64,000 nt of DNA. It comes from Synchiropus splendidus (taxonomy: Eukaryota; Chordata; Actinopteri; Syngnathiformes; Callionymidae). The position numbers were made by a program, and so were the translations under genes. This document shows positions 1 through 12,300 of this stretch, in pieces. The DNA lies in assembly GCF_027744825.2 (NCBI RefSeq), contig NC_071334.1, positions 67,864,937 through 67,928,936 of the forward strand, in the 5' to 3' direction. The notes beneath the pieces were generated by a model. The model saw nothing but the letters and a program-made list of their open reading frames with translations, searched no databases and had not been told where the DNA came from. Each line of letters starts with the position of its first letter. Position 1 is the first letter of the stretch.

Positions 1-88
1 TCTGCTCCCTCTTGTCCTGATCTGTGGTCCTCTTCTGTAGATTCTCTCCTCTCGTCAGCAGCTCATTCACAGCACCTTCTTCAAAGTT
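1..88 (-). CDS. dmd: dmd exon 39, cut by the left window edge (repeat 14)
   Basis: The acceptor AG is complementary to 89-90 and the exon opens in phase 0. The peptide starts [16 protein letters not shown], against NEDNEGTVKELLQRGDN in human. 88 of the 138 nt of the human exon are inside the window. The preceding intron 38 (89-157) is only 69 nt. Confidence 0.9.
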
Positions 89-3000
89 CTGCGCGACATC
101 AAGGTACGTTGATACACAAGGAAGCTCAGTGTGCTGAGATTAAAGCCTGCTTGAAACCTTGTCCTCCTGGAAGTCCTCCTCCTTCAGGTTCTCCCCCTGT
201 TTCACCTCATCCTCCAGCAGATTGAGCCAAATCTGCGCCTCGCTGTGGTACTGATCCAGCTCCTTGGCAGTCGCTGCCGTCTGTCAAGCAGCAGCCCAAA
301 GATCCCCGGGCACACAGACGGGCGGAGAAAGGAAGATCATTAGCATCACAGAGAAGATAAATTCAATCGCAGCAGTTGTAGTAGATTAAACAGAGTTTAA
401 GGTAAAGTCACTGCAAATGCCTGAAGTCCTAAAAGTGAGGAGTCGGGAGGAACTTTAGAGTCAGAGTGGGAAATGTGATTAGTCAGACTCTGAACTAAAT
501 TTGGAGTGACTTTTGAATCGACTTGGAGGCAAATGGAGTGGAAAGAAAGACAGCGAATTTAGGGAGACAGTCTGGCGCAGACAAGAAAGTGTGGAAACAC
601 GTCAGTCCTTTGTCAAAGTTTATTTTGACCCACCAGTCCAGAGCTGATGCGCTGTGCGATGGTGTCAAATCTCTGGCTCAGCTGCTCCACCTTCGGTCCC
701 ACCTGAGCCTGGCAGTTCTCCCCCCTAGTGGCCATGAGCTCCTGGGCCAAAGCTCGGACCTCCCCCATCTTTCCCTTCATCATCTCCAGCTCTGCACGCA
801 GCACCTGTGGAGCACAGACATGCGCCATGTTCAACCTTAAATAGACAAGTCAAGATGGCATTCGGCAATGAAACCATTTGATGGCTTTTTCACTGATGAA
901 ATCCTTATCTCATAATGTGTTGGAAAAGCAGCCGCACCATCCAGGACCCTTCATCTCTCCCCATATACTGACACCATTATAGACAAACGGCACATATTAA
1001 ACACAAACTACCCATAAACCACAAACCTCACCTTCTCATCCACATGAATCCGCCAGCTCTCCCTGCAACTAGATCAAGACTGAATTACCTTCAGCACAGC
1101 GTCATTCGGACCCTGGCTGTCCATCTCCTCCATCTTTCCTTCTGCTCCACTGATCCATCCGTTCACTTCCTCTATCTCTCCATCCAACTTCTGCATCTGC
1201 TGCTGGTAGTCCTGAGAAAGCATTGCGCACAGCCACACACCAAATGAGTTATTTTTGGAATAATCAGGATAATATTAGCTGAGATGACACGTCATTGCTG
1301 TTTTTTTTTTTTAGTCTTGCAAGTCTCACCAGGAGCAGGTTGAGCCACTCCTCGGCTCTGGATGTGACGGCGATCCAGTTGCAGTGCAGCAGGCTGACTT
1401 TGTCGTCCACGATGCCGCCGTGGCCCCGGAGCACGACCTTGAGGGCAGCGGCCAGATCCACCACGGACTGGAGCTGCGGCTGCCGCCTCTCCGTCTCCAC
1501 GTGGACGGACTGGAGACAAACACAACCCCGTGTTATCACTAAGCTCTGACGTGTCACTAATATCGGGGTTTCTACCTTAGCCCACGTGACTTCAGCCCTA
1601 AGGTCGCTGGGCATCCCGTCCACGGCGGAGCGCCTGGTGAGCTCGGCGTCGGTGGCAGCGAGCCACTCGGTGAGTCCGTTCAACTCTTTCCGAAGCTTCC
1701 TTGACAACTTTAAGCTCTTCTCCAGCTCCAACTTGCTCTCTGTTATCTAAGCACAGCAAGCATGAGCATGTGTTTCACAGTCAACCTTGACACGTATTCG
1801 GGTTATGAGTATCGACATCGCCGCAGACATTACGAAAGCGTCTGGTTTTCCTCTGACCTGGGCTCCCAGCTGATTGTAGAGTAATTTCAGAGCTGTCACT
1901 CGGTCGTCCAGTTCCTTCGGCTGCTCAGTCTGCTGCTTCTGCACAATCTGTCGACCCGTTTTGATCACCGTCTCCACCTCCCCCTTCACTTCGCTCAGCA
2001 CCTTGTACAACTTCTGATGAGGCAGAACAGGGCAGAGGCGGAGGCTCAGGTCTGGCGCACATCATCCAGCGACCAGTCACTCACCATGCACTGCTCCAGC
2101 TGAGACTGCACCACGTCTTGTTCCACGCTGCGTATGTCCAGCACACCAACTTGACCCTTGACCCCTGCTAAGACACGCTCACACTCAGCCAGCCGTGCGT
2201 CAAAGTTTGCCGGCTTCTGGAACAGTCTGAACTTGGTCCACACGTCCGTCAATAATTTCTGTAGCGGAGAGAAAGTGGAAGAATCAGCTCAGATGCTTTT
2301 AGAATGCTTAACCCATCTCTGACTCTCAGACAACCTGGGTGACATCTATTTGTCCCATGATGCTCTTGGATGACTCCTTGTCCTGGTTCTTCTTCCTCAT
2401 CTCCTCCAGAGTGGCATCATGTCCACTCAGCTCCGATTGGATTTTCTGATGGGCCACATTTTTATCATGAAAATCAGCTTTTACTTGTTATGACACACAT
2501 TGTACCATCCTCTCCCGACCACAAGAGCGCAGTAAACCGTAAGGAAAAGGCTCCTGCAACTTCAACAACTCCAGAGTCTTGCACACATTAGTGGTCTCAT
2601 TAAAATCTCCCTGTGTTCTCACGAGGATGAAAGCAGCCCTGAAGACACAGACAGACCTGAGCCTCCTGTGGCAGCTGCTGGGCATCAATATGGTCGGCCA
2701 GGTATGTGCTGAGGTGGCGGTCAGTATTGAGCAGAGAGTCCTGGATGTCTCTCAGAGTCCTGTCATTGTCCCTGGCCCACTGGACACTCTTCACCAGCTC
2801 CTTCTGCCTCAGCCCCGCCTGGGACATTGGAAACATGTCAATCCTTTTTGTCTGCATTCACTTCACAAAATAATAACACGATTATTTTCTGACAGTTGCT
2901 TTTTGAAAGTTTCATAGCAGAGGTGATAAAGAACGTCCTGGAAAACAAAACCTTAATATCACTTTGAAAACAACAATAACAATAACACAGTTCATTTTCT

Positions 3001-6000
3001 TTCAAGCATTATGTTTCTACCATCCATAACTCAAGCTGATATGGAGTCATTAAAAACAAGGCGTCCTCAGCAGGTCCTCAGAGCGATGAATTAAACACGG
3101 CACCCAGGCAGCACAAACACCCAAACTACCAAACTAAAAACCATCCTGGCGGGAGCTGCGTGTACCGTCTTGAGGGACGGACTCCGGGGTTTCTCTCTCA
3201 TGCCGTCTCCCTTTGACCTCAGGCGTCAAGGCCGCTGCAGCCGAGCAAGACGTTCGACATCATCCAACGCAGTTGTCAAAGAACTATTTGCACCTGGCAA
3301 GTGCTGAGGTGTTTCTGTTCTGCCGAGGCGATTATCTGGACCCTGCCGTCAACCGGCCAATTACATCACAAGCACGAGAGAGGTCGTGTGTGTGTGTGTG
3401 TGTGTTCAGCGGAGAGAGTGCATATGTGATTACAGAGCACATGTTAATCCCATACAGAGGGATAATGACTCCAAGTTTAGCCCTGAGCCTGGAGACGCCT
3501 CGTCTTCTAAACACATACACTGATACAGACACACACACTCCACGGATCACCGGGCTTTTTATTCTCCCTGCTATCACATCTCAGTTTCTAAAGTATGAAA
3601 TAAGACCTTGAATGGGATTAAATATTTAGACAAACATTGATAACAATCCTCCCTGTGGCAATGCGCTTCATTTCCACGGCAATTGTCTCCTCATGAATAC
3701 ACATTTTCATTAAAACACTCAATTTCCCACCATTATTACTTATTTCTCTCACACATCCGCGCGTGCAGTGATTGTGAACAAGGGAGACGGAGAGCTGCTG
3801 TTTGCTTAACTGCCTCGTGTTGGATCTGCCATCGGGCAAAGCCCTGCTCCTCAGCAGCAACTCACTTCTTCTTATTGGTTTTCTGCGGTTACAAGAAGCC
3901 GGAATTAAAATGGCAAACGTGTTGTTTTTTGATGTGCGAACGGAGATTGGAAACAACATTGTTTCAAGCGTGCACTGCTTTTTATCTCCGTGGCCGTTTC
4001 AAGGCGGGACATTAATATAATGAGATTATATTCCACTGTCTCGGCATTTACGCGTTCCTGGGCTCCAGCCGATGCTGCTGACATTAAGCTGTCTGACACT
4101 TGTACTGCTGTCTTAGACAGAGACGAAGAGGATAGATAAGGCCTGCTCTTTCTTCAGGTTCAACTTGTGGAAGATATGAAAGTTTATGACTGATTGATTA
4201 TATTATTTGTTATTCTACGGCTGTCTGTGTCGGCAGGTAAACAGGATGAATGCAGGTCCTCTCTCAGACAAGAGCCTTCATTTAAACACCTCGAATCTCG
4301 CATATAACAGATATTTTCAAAAACTGAAAAAGAGAGAGGCAATGCTATGTGACCATATACTTTAAATTAGGGATGCTCCGATCAATCGGCCACCAATTGT
4401 GATTGGATGATTTCATCGTGAATGCAGATCACTACCTGCCGATCACAACAACCGATCACGTGTGTTAGCCGACGCCACCGCTGGTTGTGGTGCGTCCGCA
4501 CCTCCCTACTCGCTGCTTACTCGGCAGCAGCATGTCTGCTGTGGTGGTTCTTTCAATCTGTCATTGCAAGTTGCATCCTGCAGCACATGCACGGGAAAAT
4601 GCTGTGCAGGGAAGCACATTAATATAAATACACAATTTAAAGCTCTAGCACTTGGCGCAGCATGGAGAGTTTTCTGGGCTCATGAAAGTGAGATGGCCTT
4701 TTTCACATGGCATTTACGTGACGGAAATGGTACAGTAGCTCAGTGCAGTTTTATATTGAGCATGTGAGCGCAGCAACAGGTGGATCAGTGCAAGTGACAA
4801 GTGCAAACTCTGCGGTACTGGAATCGTTTCCAGAACTAACACTGCATCCGACAAAAAACAGTCGCGATTTGTCTGACTGGTGGCAAAAATCATGTTGGCA
4901 AAATCTTCCATTGGTTGACCCAAGCCATCACGTTTTGTTTTTTTGTATGTTTGTTTTTAAAGAGGGAAAACTGCATGGTAAAGGATTGTGGCAAAGCAAG
5001 TCTAGAGACTGAACATAAGATGAGTCGTAAGTAGTTAGCCCAGTGGTGTTATGGCCCAGACCAGTACCTTGCTGTTTTCACAATCGAATTTTGTTGCAAA
5101 TAAATGATGGTAAGTGTCCCAATGCTTCCACCGAATGATTCTACATAGACACAGAAAGATGATGGGAAGCAAGACAAATCCTGTTTTGCATCTGGTTGTT
5201 CTTCACTGATCAGTTTTTCAAAATGTAAAAAAAGGGTATTTTTAGTTTAGTTGGCTCTCCAGCTGTGATCAAACCTAAACGGTAGAAAACACTGGCTTGA
5301 TTCCATCCCTTCAGGTCAAAGGAGAGAAAGGCTTTGAGGCAATAATCTTGGAGGAGCGCTTCCTGCACCTCCATCTGTCTTCACAGATATTCGCAGAGCC
5401 CCGTCCCCAGTCAACAAGCCCTGCGTCGCTTCATAAATGACACGCAAACAAACAGCACCACCTCACCTCTCATAGGCACATGTTGACATACACGGTGAAA
5501 CAAAAGGACGTGGGACTCTACACAGACACCAAAGGGCCGTTCCCACAAGATAGAAGTAGTCCAGAATAAAAGAATGTCACACACTCAGACTCACACGGAG
5601 GACCAAATACACACACTGTCTCTGTTGGTTTGACAAACAAAGGGAGGCTTATCAGGCTGCAAGAAGAACATTAATCTGGTGCTATTGTGAGGGAGGATCA
5701 ACCCAGCGGGCAGGAAGAGTGTGTGTGTTTCTGTGTGCCAGTGTGTAATCTGTCACTGAGCATCACCACAAGTGGCTGAGAAACGCAGCCGTGTTGGGGA
5801 TGACGGCTGGAAGGAGGGGGAGGAGAGAGGTGACCGGGGGGAGGCGAGTGATGAGGAGCAGGGAGGCAAAGTTAAAAAAAAAAAAAAAAAAGGTGATAGA
5901 AGAAGGGGAAAGATTGATGACAGTCTTGAAGAGGAGATGAAAACTTTGGAGGGTCGTTAAGGAAAGTGCTGCTTTTTGCACATCTGAGTTTGGGGATGAT

Positions 6001-9000
6001 AAACACATCAACGCATCAGAAATAAAGTCAAGTCATGTCAGCACTGCTTTGATGAACCTTTTTACCCGGTGGAGTCCAACTCACACACGGGGTCAATATA
6101 ATAAGGCACAAGTCACAGGCCATCAATATGCTGGTGCTCCTTCATGGGGCTCTGAAATGGCAAGAATCTGGCTGAATGATACGCATCCCGTGGGACTGGC
6201 AGCGCCATATATTGCAAGTGCTGTAAATTTTTAGGGCAAAACAGTATTATCAAGTATCGTGGGTTTTGAGTGTATCAGTATTTTCGTTCACTCTTACTTG
6301 TTTACCAGAAAACATGAATGTGATATTGCCTTTTACATTTGGAGGCTTCCTCGTGTGTAAATATTGGTGTTTTTCCTCCCACACTAAACACAAAAAACTT
6401 GAAAACAGCCTCCTGCTTTCTTTAAAACTCCCTCCTCTCTTATCATTTTTCCCAGAAGTGTCTGTATATTTGACCATATATGGTCCCGGGACCACTTTTG
6501 GACAGTCCATTCCATTAGGTTACATGCAGGTAAACCAAAAATTGGTGTATTTTTGCATCGCAATTTCAATGTCTTGCCTGCAGAGACACCAAAGTGTGAA
6601 GAAGATGACCATTGGGTTGTTGAACCGCCCACTGCACAGTGTCATCCTCACACATTAAACACTATGCTATATACAGTCATAGAAGCTAAACAGTAGACCA
6701 AAGAAGTGCAACTTATTTGACTTTATTATTAACTCTATAAAGTTGTATATTCCCTATTAAATGAAATATTACTGCATTTATACAAGCCCAGCTGCAAATA
6801 TGGAGCCTGATGTAGTTATTACTTTCAGCAGTTGGTGGACACCTGTTACTTCAACCCGAGTAACATTTGTGGCCGTGTTCATAGCGCTTGAGAGACGAGG
6901 ATGTGTATCAGCGTATCATGTAAACATCTGTAATTCGCTACGGCCGCCGCTTGCTCATAATATTCAAATTAGATGAGTGATTTTACTTCGACCCCTGCGG
7001 GTCGCACCGAGTATTCCTCTCATAAAGAGCATGCTTTTATCTCAAGCCATTTTAAAACTACAACTCTTTGAAATAGTGATGTGAGGGTTGAATATTTCAC
7101 TGAAAAAAAACTGGAGCCAAAAAGGTTAATGTGTCGAGCCAGTTGCAGACTATCCCACACTCATATTCATGGATGATTCCGTCACCATTAACCTCTTTAT
7201 GGTTTAGGACAGTGGGAGGAAACAGGAGTGACAGAACCCCAAGCATTCAGCTCTGCACTCTTCACTCCACTATGGATGGGAATCGACGGCGAGAGTTGGA
7301 GCTCCAACTCACCCGCGCCATGAGCTCATCCCACCGTGTGTTGAAGGCGTCGAGCTTCTGCTGGATCAGTTCGTCCAGAACACCTCCGTCCATCAAAGTC
7401 TGAGCAAGCTCCCGAATCTGGTTCCTGTTGTCCTCCGGGTGGCGCAACAGAACCTCGAGCCCCTGTACACAAAGAAAACAATACTCAATTACGCCGCGAT
7501 GTGGTTACTCTAATGAGGTCTGATTCTTTTTCATTCATCCTGTTGCTCCAATTGTGAAAACGAATTTGAGTGTCTGATGTTACCGTCACCAGTTATTAAT
7601 TACGGGGAGGAGATGGAACTTGTTGAGGAAGATACTGATATTAAAAAAGGTCAATTAGGGCTCATCGGAACAAATTGCTTTTCATCTCGTCTGAAACGGC
7701 CTGTTATGTTTTTGCAGCTGATGGAAGCAGATTGGGGATGAGGAGGCGAGCTAAGCTTCAGCACTGTTTCATCTCATCCGCTCAGATGAATTAAGAACGT
7801 AACACGTCAGCTGTGCGTCTTCGGGGAAACAAAACGTTGGGTTACTCTCACGGCTAAAGAGTTCCAACAACAGGAAAATAGTGAGAAGACGCGCTAAAGG
7901 AGAACGAAAAAATACAAGGAGAGTTGTGAGAAATGACATTAATATATTTGTTTTATGAGTTTTAAAGTAAAGGAAAACTATAGACGGTGGAACAGCAACA
8001 GGCGAGGGTTTGGATATTAGGTGAAGACTAATATCTGTACTTTTTCTTCTCATATTTGAACTCCATCAGTGTGGGTGTGGTGTTATAAATCCATCAACAA
8101 ACATTCTGCCTCCTGCGACTCACATCCAGCGCCTCTTGCAGCTCCTCAGCGCTTCCTTCAAGATTTTCCGTCTCGTCTAGTTTCTGCTCCAGCTGGTCCA
8201 GGAAGGCATTTTCTTGCTCCAGGTAGGAGAGCAGCTCACACCAGCAGGCCCAGACCTCCTGCATGACACGGCGGTTACATCAGGGGGAGAAGCCATTCAC
8301 AGTTATTACAGTAAACAACATGAAGTGATGAAACAAAACCTTGTGAAGAAGAGAGTGGGGGAACAGTGGATAAGCATGACACCAGGGTAATTATTTCTTA
8401 AGAAGACAAGGCTGTGGGAAGAGAGAGGAGGATTTGTATCAAGGGAGGAGGAGGAGGCAGCTGGTGCCAGGACGAGGTCACAGAACAGAGCAAAGTACGG
8501 GCCATAGCATCGCTACAATCTACCGGTGACAAGCGCCAACATCAAGAACTGAATATGCCCTTGATATTCGCTGAAAAAATAAAGGTTTTAACCATGACAG
8601 TAGCAGATGATTTTGGCGAAACGGAAGCGCACCAGCCGAGCAGGAAGCCCGCGTCAGATCCAAAAAGTCACGTCAAATAACGTGGCTGTTCACGCAGCAG
8701 CTCGACGTCCTCCCATCACTTCATTATCTCACGCTTCGGTGACAAGTGCCGGTAATTCACGCTCACAGACTCAGCAGAATCGGCGCAGACCGGCGCCTCA
8801 ACATCTGCTCACTGTCAGCTCACTTGATAAGTTGGTTTCCATTTGGAAATTTGCAACAGTTGCTTTAGTCTGGCATATTGATCGGATTTGCTTCGAAAAG
8901 TAACATGAAGAAAACTCGGGTCATAAATTAACCAGGGGTTTCCTTCAGCACTTCGCTGGAGGCCGTTCAGTCAGAAACACAAGCAGGTTTCGAAGAGGAA

Positions 9001-9332
9001 GGGTTGGATCACATGAAGCAGGATAGGCGACACAGATGCCGTGATCTTTTGCTTCTTTTCTTCGTGTATGTTTAACATAAATAAGTGTTGCAATAATGAT
9101 GTGATGAGGGAGAATGTGGGAGTGGTGGAGTCCATGTTGGCAAGTGCAGTTTGGACAGGTTACTCACAGGTCTTTTCAGCTTCTGTACAGTACAGTGTAC
9201 TATACACACCACATTCAGTGAACACACTGACCCACACTGTTTGCTCCGATGATTTAGCGAACCGAACTATAAACATTTTTGACAGGGTTTGTGGTTGAGA
9301 TTACAACAATGAGCTAAAGCGGAGGAGGGAAG

Positions 9333-9398
<66 letters not shown>

Positions 9399-12300
9399 GA
9401 CCGTTGAGGGGGGCCATCAAACCCAAAGAAAGGTAAGAGAAAATTGAAAATAAAAGTGATGTCATGCGTGAATAGGAAATCAAACTTTATAAATGCACAA
9501 TATAAATGTCTTGTTGTGTTTTACTTAATTAAAAACACATTCCATTTAAAGATTCATACATTTCAAAATCTACTTCTGCTGTACTTCTGACAAGAAACAC
9601 TCCTAAAACAACAACGGAAAAGACGAACAATTATAAATAATAAATAAAATAGTCAAACTAAACTAAACTAAAAAACAATGCACAAGACAACAACAAGATG
9701 TCAGTTTTATAGTTTGACTCTGATTCCGGGGGGCCACATAAATACAGTCAAAGAGCCAGATTTGGCCCTCGGGCCGCACTTTGCCCAGGTCTGAGCTACA
9801 GGATAGCCGTGAATGTTTATGGTTGAACTGAACCGTATGAGATCAGGGTGAGTTCTAGTCGTGCCAAGTTGGAAAGTGGAAGAATCCTCATGACCCTCAG
9901 CACAAAATCCAAGATTCACCATATTTATGACGAGGCATGCCTGAGAATAACTGGTCGGACGTCACTTATCTTGTTTCCCAGCTTCTATAACTGGAGCCTA
10001 AAGGCTAAAACTGGAAAGAGAAGTCTTTCTGAAGTGTCTCCTTTCTACATTTGCCAGAATCAATGTTGCTATGGTTCCTTCACTTATGTGAAGCCATTAA
10101 CTCAGAGTTGAAAATCACTGTGCTGTACACTACATCGTGAGCGTTTGTCCTTCCACCAAGTATTTAAGAGGGAAAACACAAAAGGAGGCACAGTATGGCA
10201 GCACTGAAATACATATAAGCTTCGAGCTATTTTACAAGAATCCTAACCTTCAAAACTCAGTTCAGTCTTTTTGCACTTTTATTGTTAATATTAAAAAGAA
10301 AAAAAATGACATATCAATACTGAAGTAGCTGAATGTGACTTGGAACGTTGGCCAAACTTTGTTTGACAGGCAATTAGAGATGAGAGATAAGTCACATTCT
10401 GACGACAAAACTATCAGACTTTACTGCTTTTCGTCCATTTCAATGGCCAGCTTCATTTTCCTCTGATGAACTGAAATCTTACCTCCAAAGTTTTACACTT
10501 CCCGTCCAGGCGGCTACACAAACGCTGATAATTGGCGGTCAGCACGTCCAGCTCTGAGCGCAAGGCATCGTGGGCAGTGGGCGGAGCTTTGGCGATGAAA
10601 CTGTTGACACTGTCGGTCAGGAGTTTGACCTTTAACTCCTTGGAGTGTACTTCTTCCTGGGCTCTCTTTACGGAAACAGAGAGTGATTCAGACACTTTAA
10701 AAACCGACTTTGTGATAGAGTTTTCTCCACAGATCAACATGAATATTATGTTATATTAATGTTGCAGAGCAAAAAAATGGAAGAAGACAGCTGGAAAGGG
10801 AAGAAGGAGGCATGACAGATGGAAGGATGGAGGGATGGGTGCACAAGCAAATGAATCAATGAATCTTCTGTTGACAAAGTCACTGCGTGTGAGGGGGAAG
10901 ACAAGAAAGCCAACTAATCGATGACTCAATGCGAAGAGCTAATATTTTCCCAAGTGAGAAAGATAGAATGGGAGGATTAGATGGAGCAGAAGTAGAGGGC
11001 AGAGTGAGAGCAGACAAATAAAGAGGAGAGGAAGAGGAGGTGATAGAATGATGAGCCGGGTGGAAAGATTAGCAGGCGCAAGCAACAGAGTGAAATCAAT
11101 TTTTAATTTCAACCGACTCCCTCGAAGACTTTTTTGTGGCGGCGGATAAGAGAAAGTTCTGCTGAAGATTATGAAGGAATAATGCTGGAATTAGCATGAG
11201 GAATACTTTACATTCAAGAGAGAAAAGTGCACAATCGATGGAGCGGAGGAGTGACGGGAGAGATTGGAGAAGGATTCGATAAAGAGCAAATGATAGAGAG
11301 AGAGGCCTTGCTGACTTCACAGAGGTGGAGGTGTGAGTCAGACTGGATTTAAACTGGATCAGAGAGCGACGGGGGGAAAGAAATGGATCCACATCATTTT
11401 GAAAATTCAAAAGTAGATGGCAAAGCATCAGCAAGATGTGGAGATGTCGAATAAGTCCAATGCACCTGGAATCAGATCCTCACAGTGAGAACAACAGCGC
11501 TGCTCTGCAGTGTTGTAGTCGAGACCACCTAAAAAGAGACCCAGTCGAGACTCAGACTCGAGACCAAAACCAAACTGAATCCAAAGTACAGTAGCATGAG
11601 TCTATTGTAGTCATATGGACAGACTCATTTATTTCTTACAGCAAAAGAAACGGTAGATATTCTCCCCAAAATATATCAAGAACTCAAGTGCTTTTATTTT
11701 GCATCCAGTCTGGACTTGGTCTCGCCCCCTTGTTGGTCTTGGTCCCAGCTTGGTCTGTGGCCATCAAAGTCCTGGCGACTGTTTCCTCTAGTCTGGGTCT
11801 TGAGTTAGTTGGTCTGGACTACAACACAACTGTTCAACTTGAAGTTGCTGCTAGAAACTAAGGCTCTCCACAGCTTGTTGCTAGTAGCAAAAAATCATGT
11901 GAAACAGGATGAGTCACCACACGATCAATAACACGCTCACCTTGAGCTCCTCCACAGCCTTGCGAAGCTCCTCCGGTGTCTTATAGGTGAAGTCTCTCTC
12001 CAGGTAGTCTTCCTCGGCCTGGTTGATCCACTCCTGCATCTCTTGCATCTCCTTTCTCAGAGCCATGGTCTTGTCCAAGCCTCCTTTCAAGGCTGACTTC
12101 TTCGCATAGGCCTGCAACAATCGCTGCGTGAAAGACTTGTCGAAGGTCAACGCTCTCTGATGTCTCGCAGGAACGCTGCGTACCTGCTTGCAGATGTTTT
12201 CCCACTGGGCGTTGAGCTCATCCAGCTCTTTCTGGATGTGGACAGCAAATGGAGGCTCAGCTTCTTTCTTGAGGTACAGTCCCACCTCATTGATGCCGTT

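Larger units (their letters stand above)
2819..7312 (-). other. intron 29, 4494 bp; position of the mammalian Dp260 promoter
   Basis: The introns between exons 30 and 39 are 66-353 bp, so this one stands out. It contains a GT repeat (3386-3405), a hAT-like end (4367-4450) and an 18-base A run (5874-5891). In mammals the retinal isoform Dp260 starts in this intron; I could not recognise its first exon here. Two CRX-type sites occur (TAATCC 3445-3450, GGATTA 3615-3620), but that number is expected by chance. Confidence 0.85.
8259..10482 (-). other. intron 27, 2224 bp
   Basis: It holds a long TA microsatellite (9333-9395) and a hAT-like terminus (9722-9797), with AT-rich sequence between them. 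The rest shows nothing I recognise. Confidence 0.85.

Noticed and set aside
41..103. Plus-strand exon look-alike: tctgtag acceptor, open 21-codon frame, gtacgt donor.
   Set aside because: Most of this segment is dmd exon 39 (1-88) and the start of intron 38 read backwards. The minus-strand reading matches dystrophin; the plus reading matches nothing.
1264..1731. A 155-codon minus-strand frame as a single exon.
   Set aside because: It is exons 35 and 34 with the 66 nt intron 34 read through. The human exon borders fall exactly on gtagaa and ctccag.
3445..3620. CRX-type sites as proof of a retinal promoter.
   Set aside because: Two six-base matches in 4.5 kb is about what chance gives.
5772..5960. 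Lysine- and glutamate-rich plus-strand frame in intron 29.
   Set aside because: It is a purine-rich stretch with an 18-base A run; no start context, splice sites or homology.
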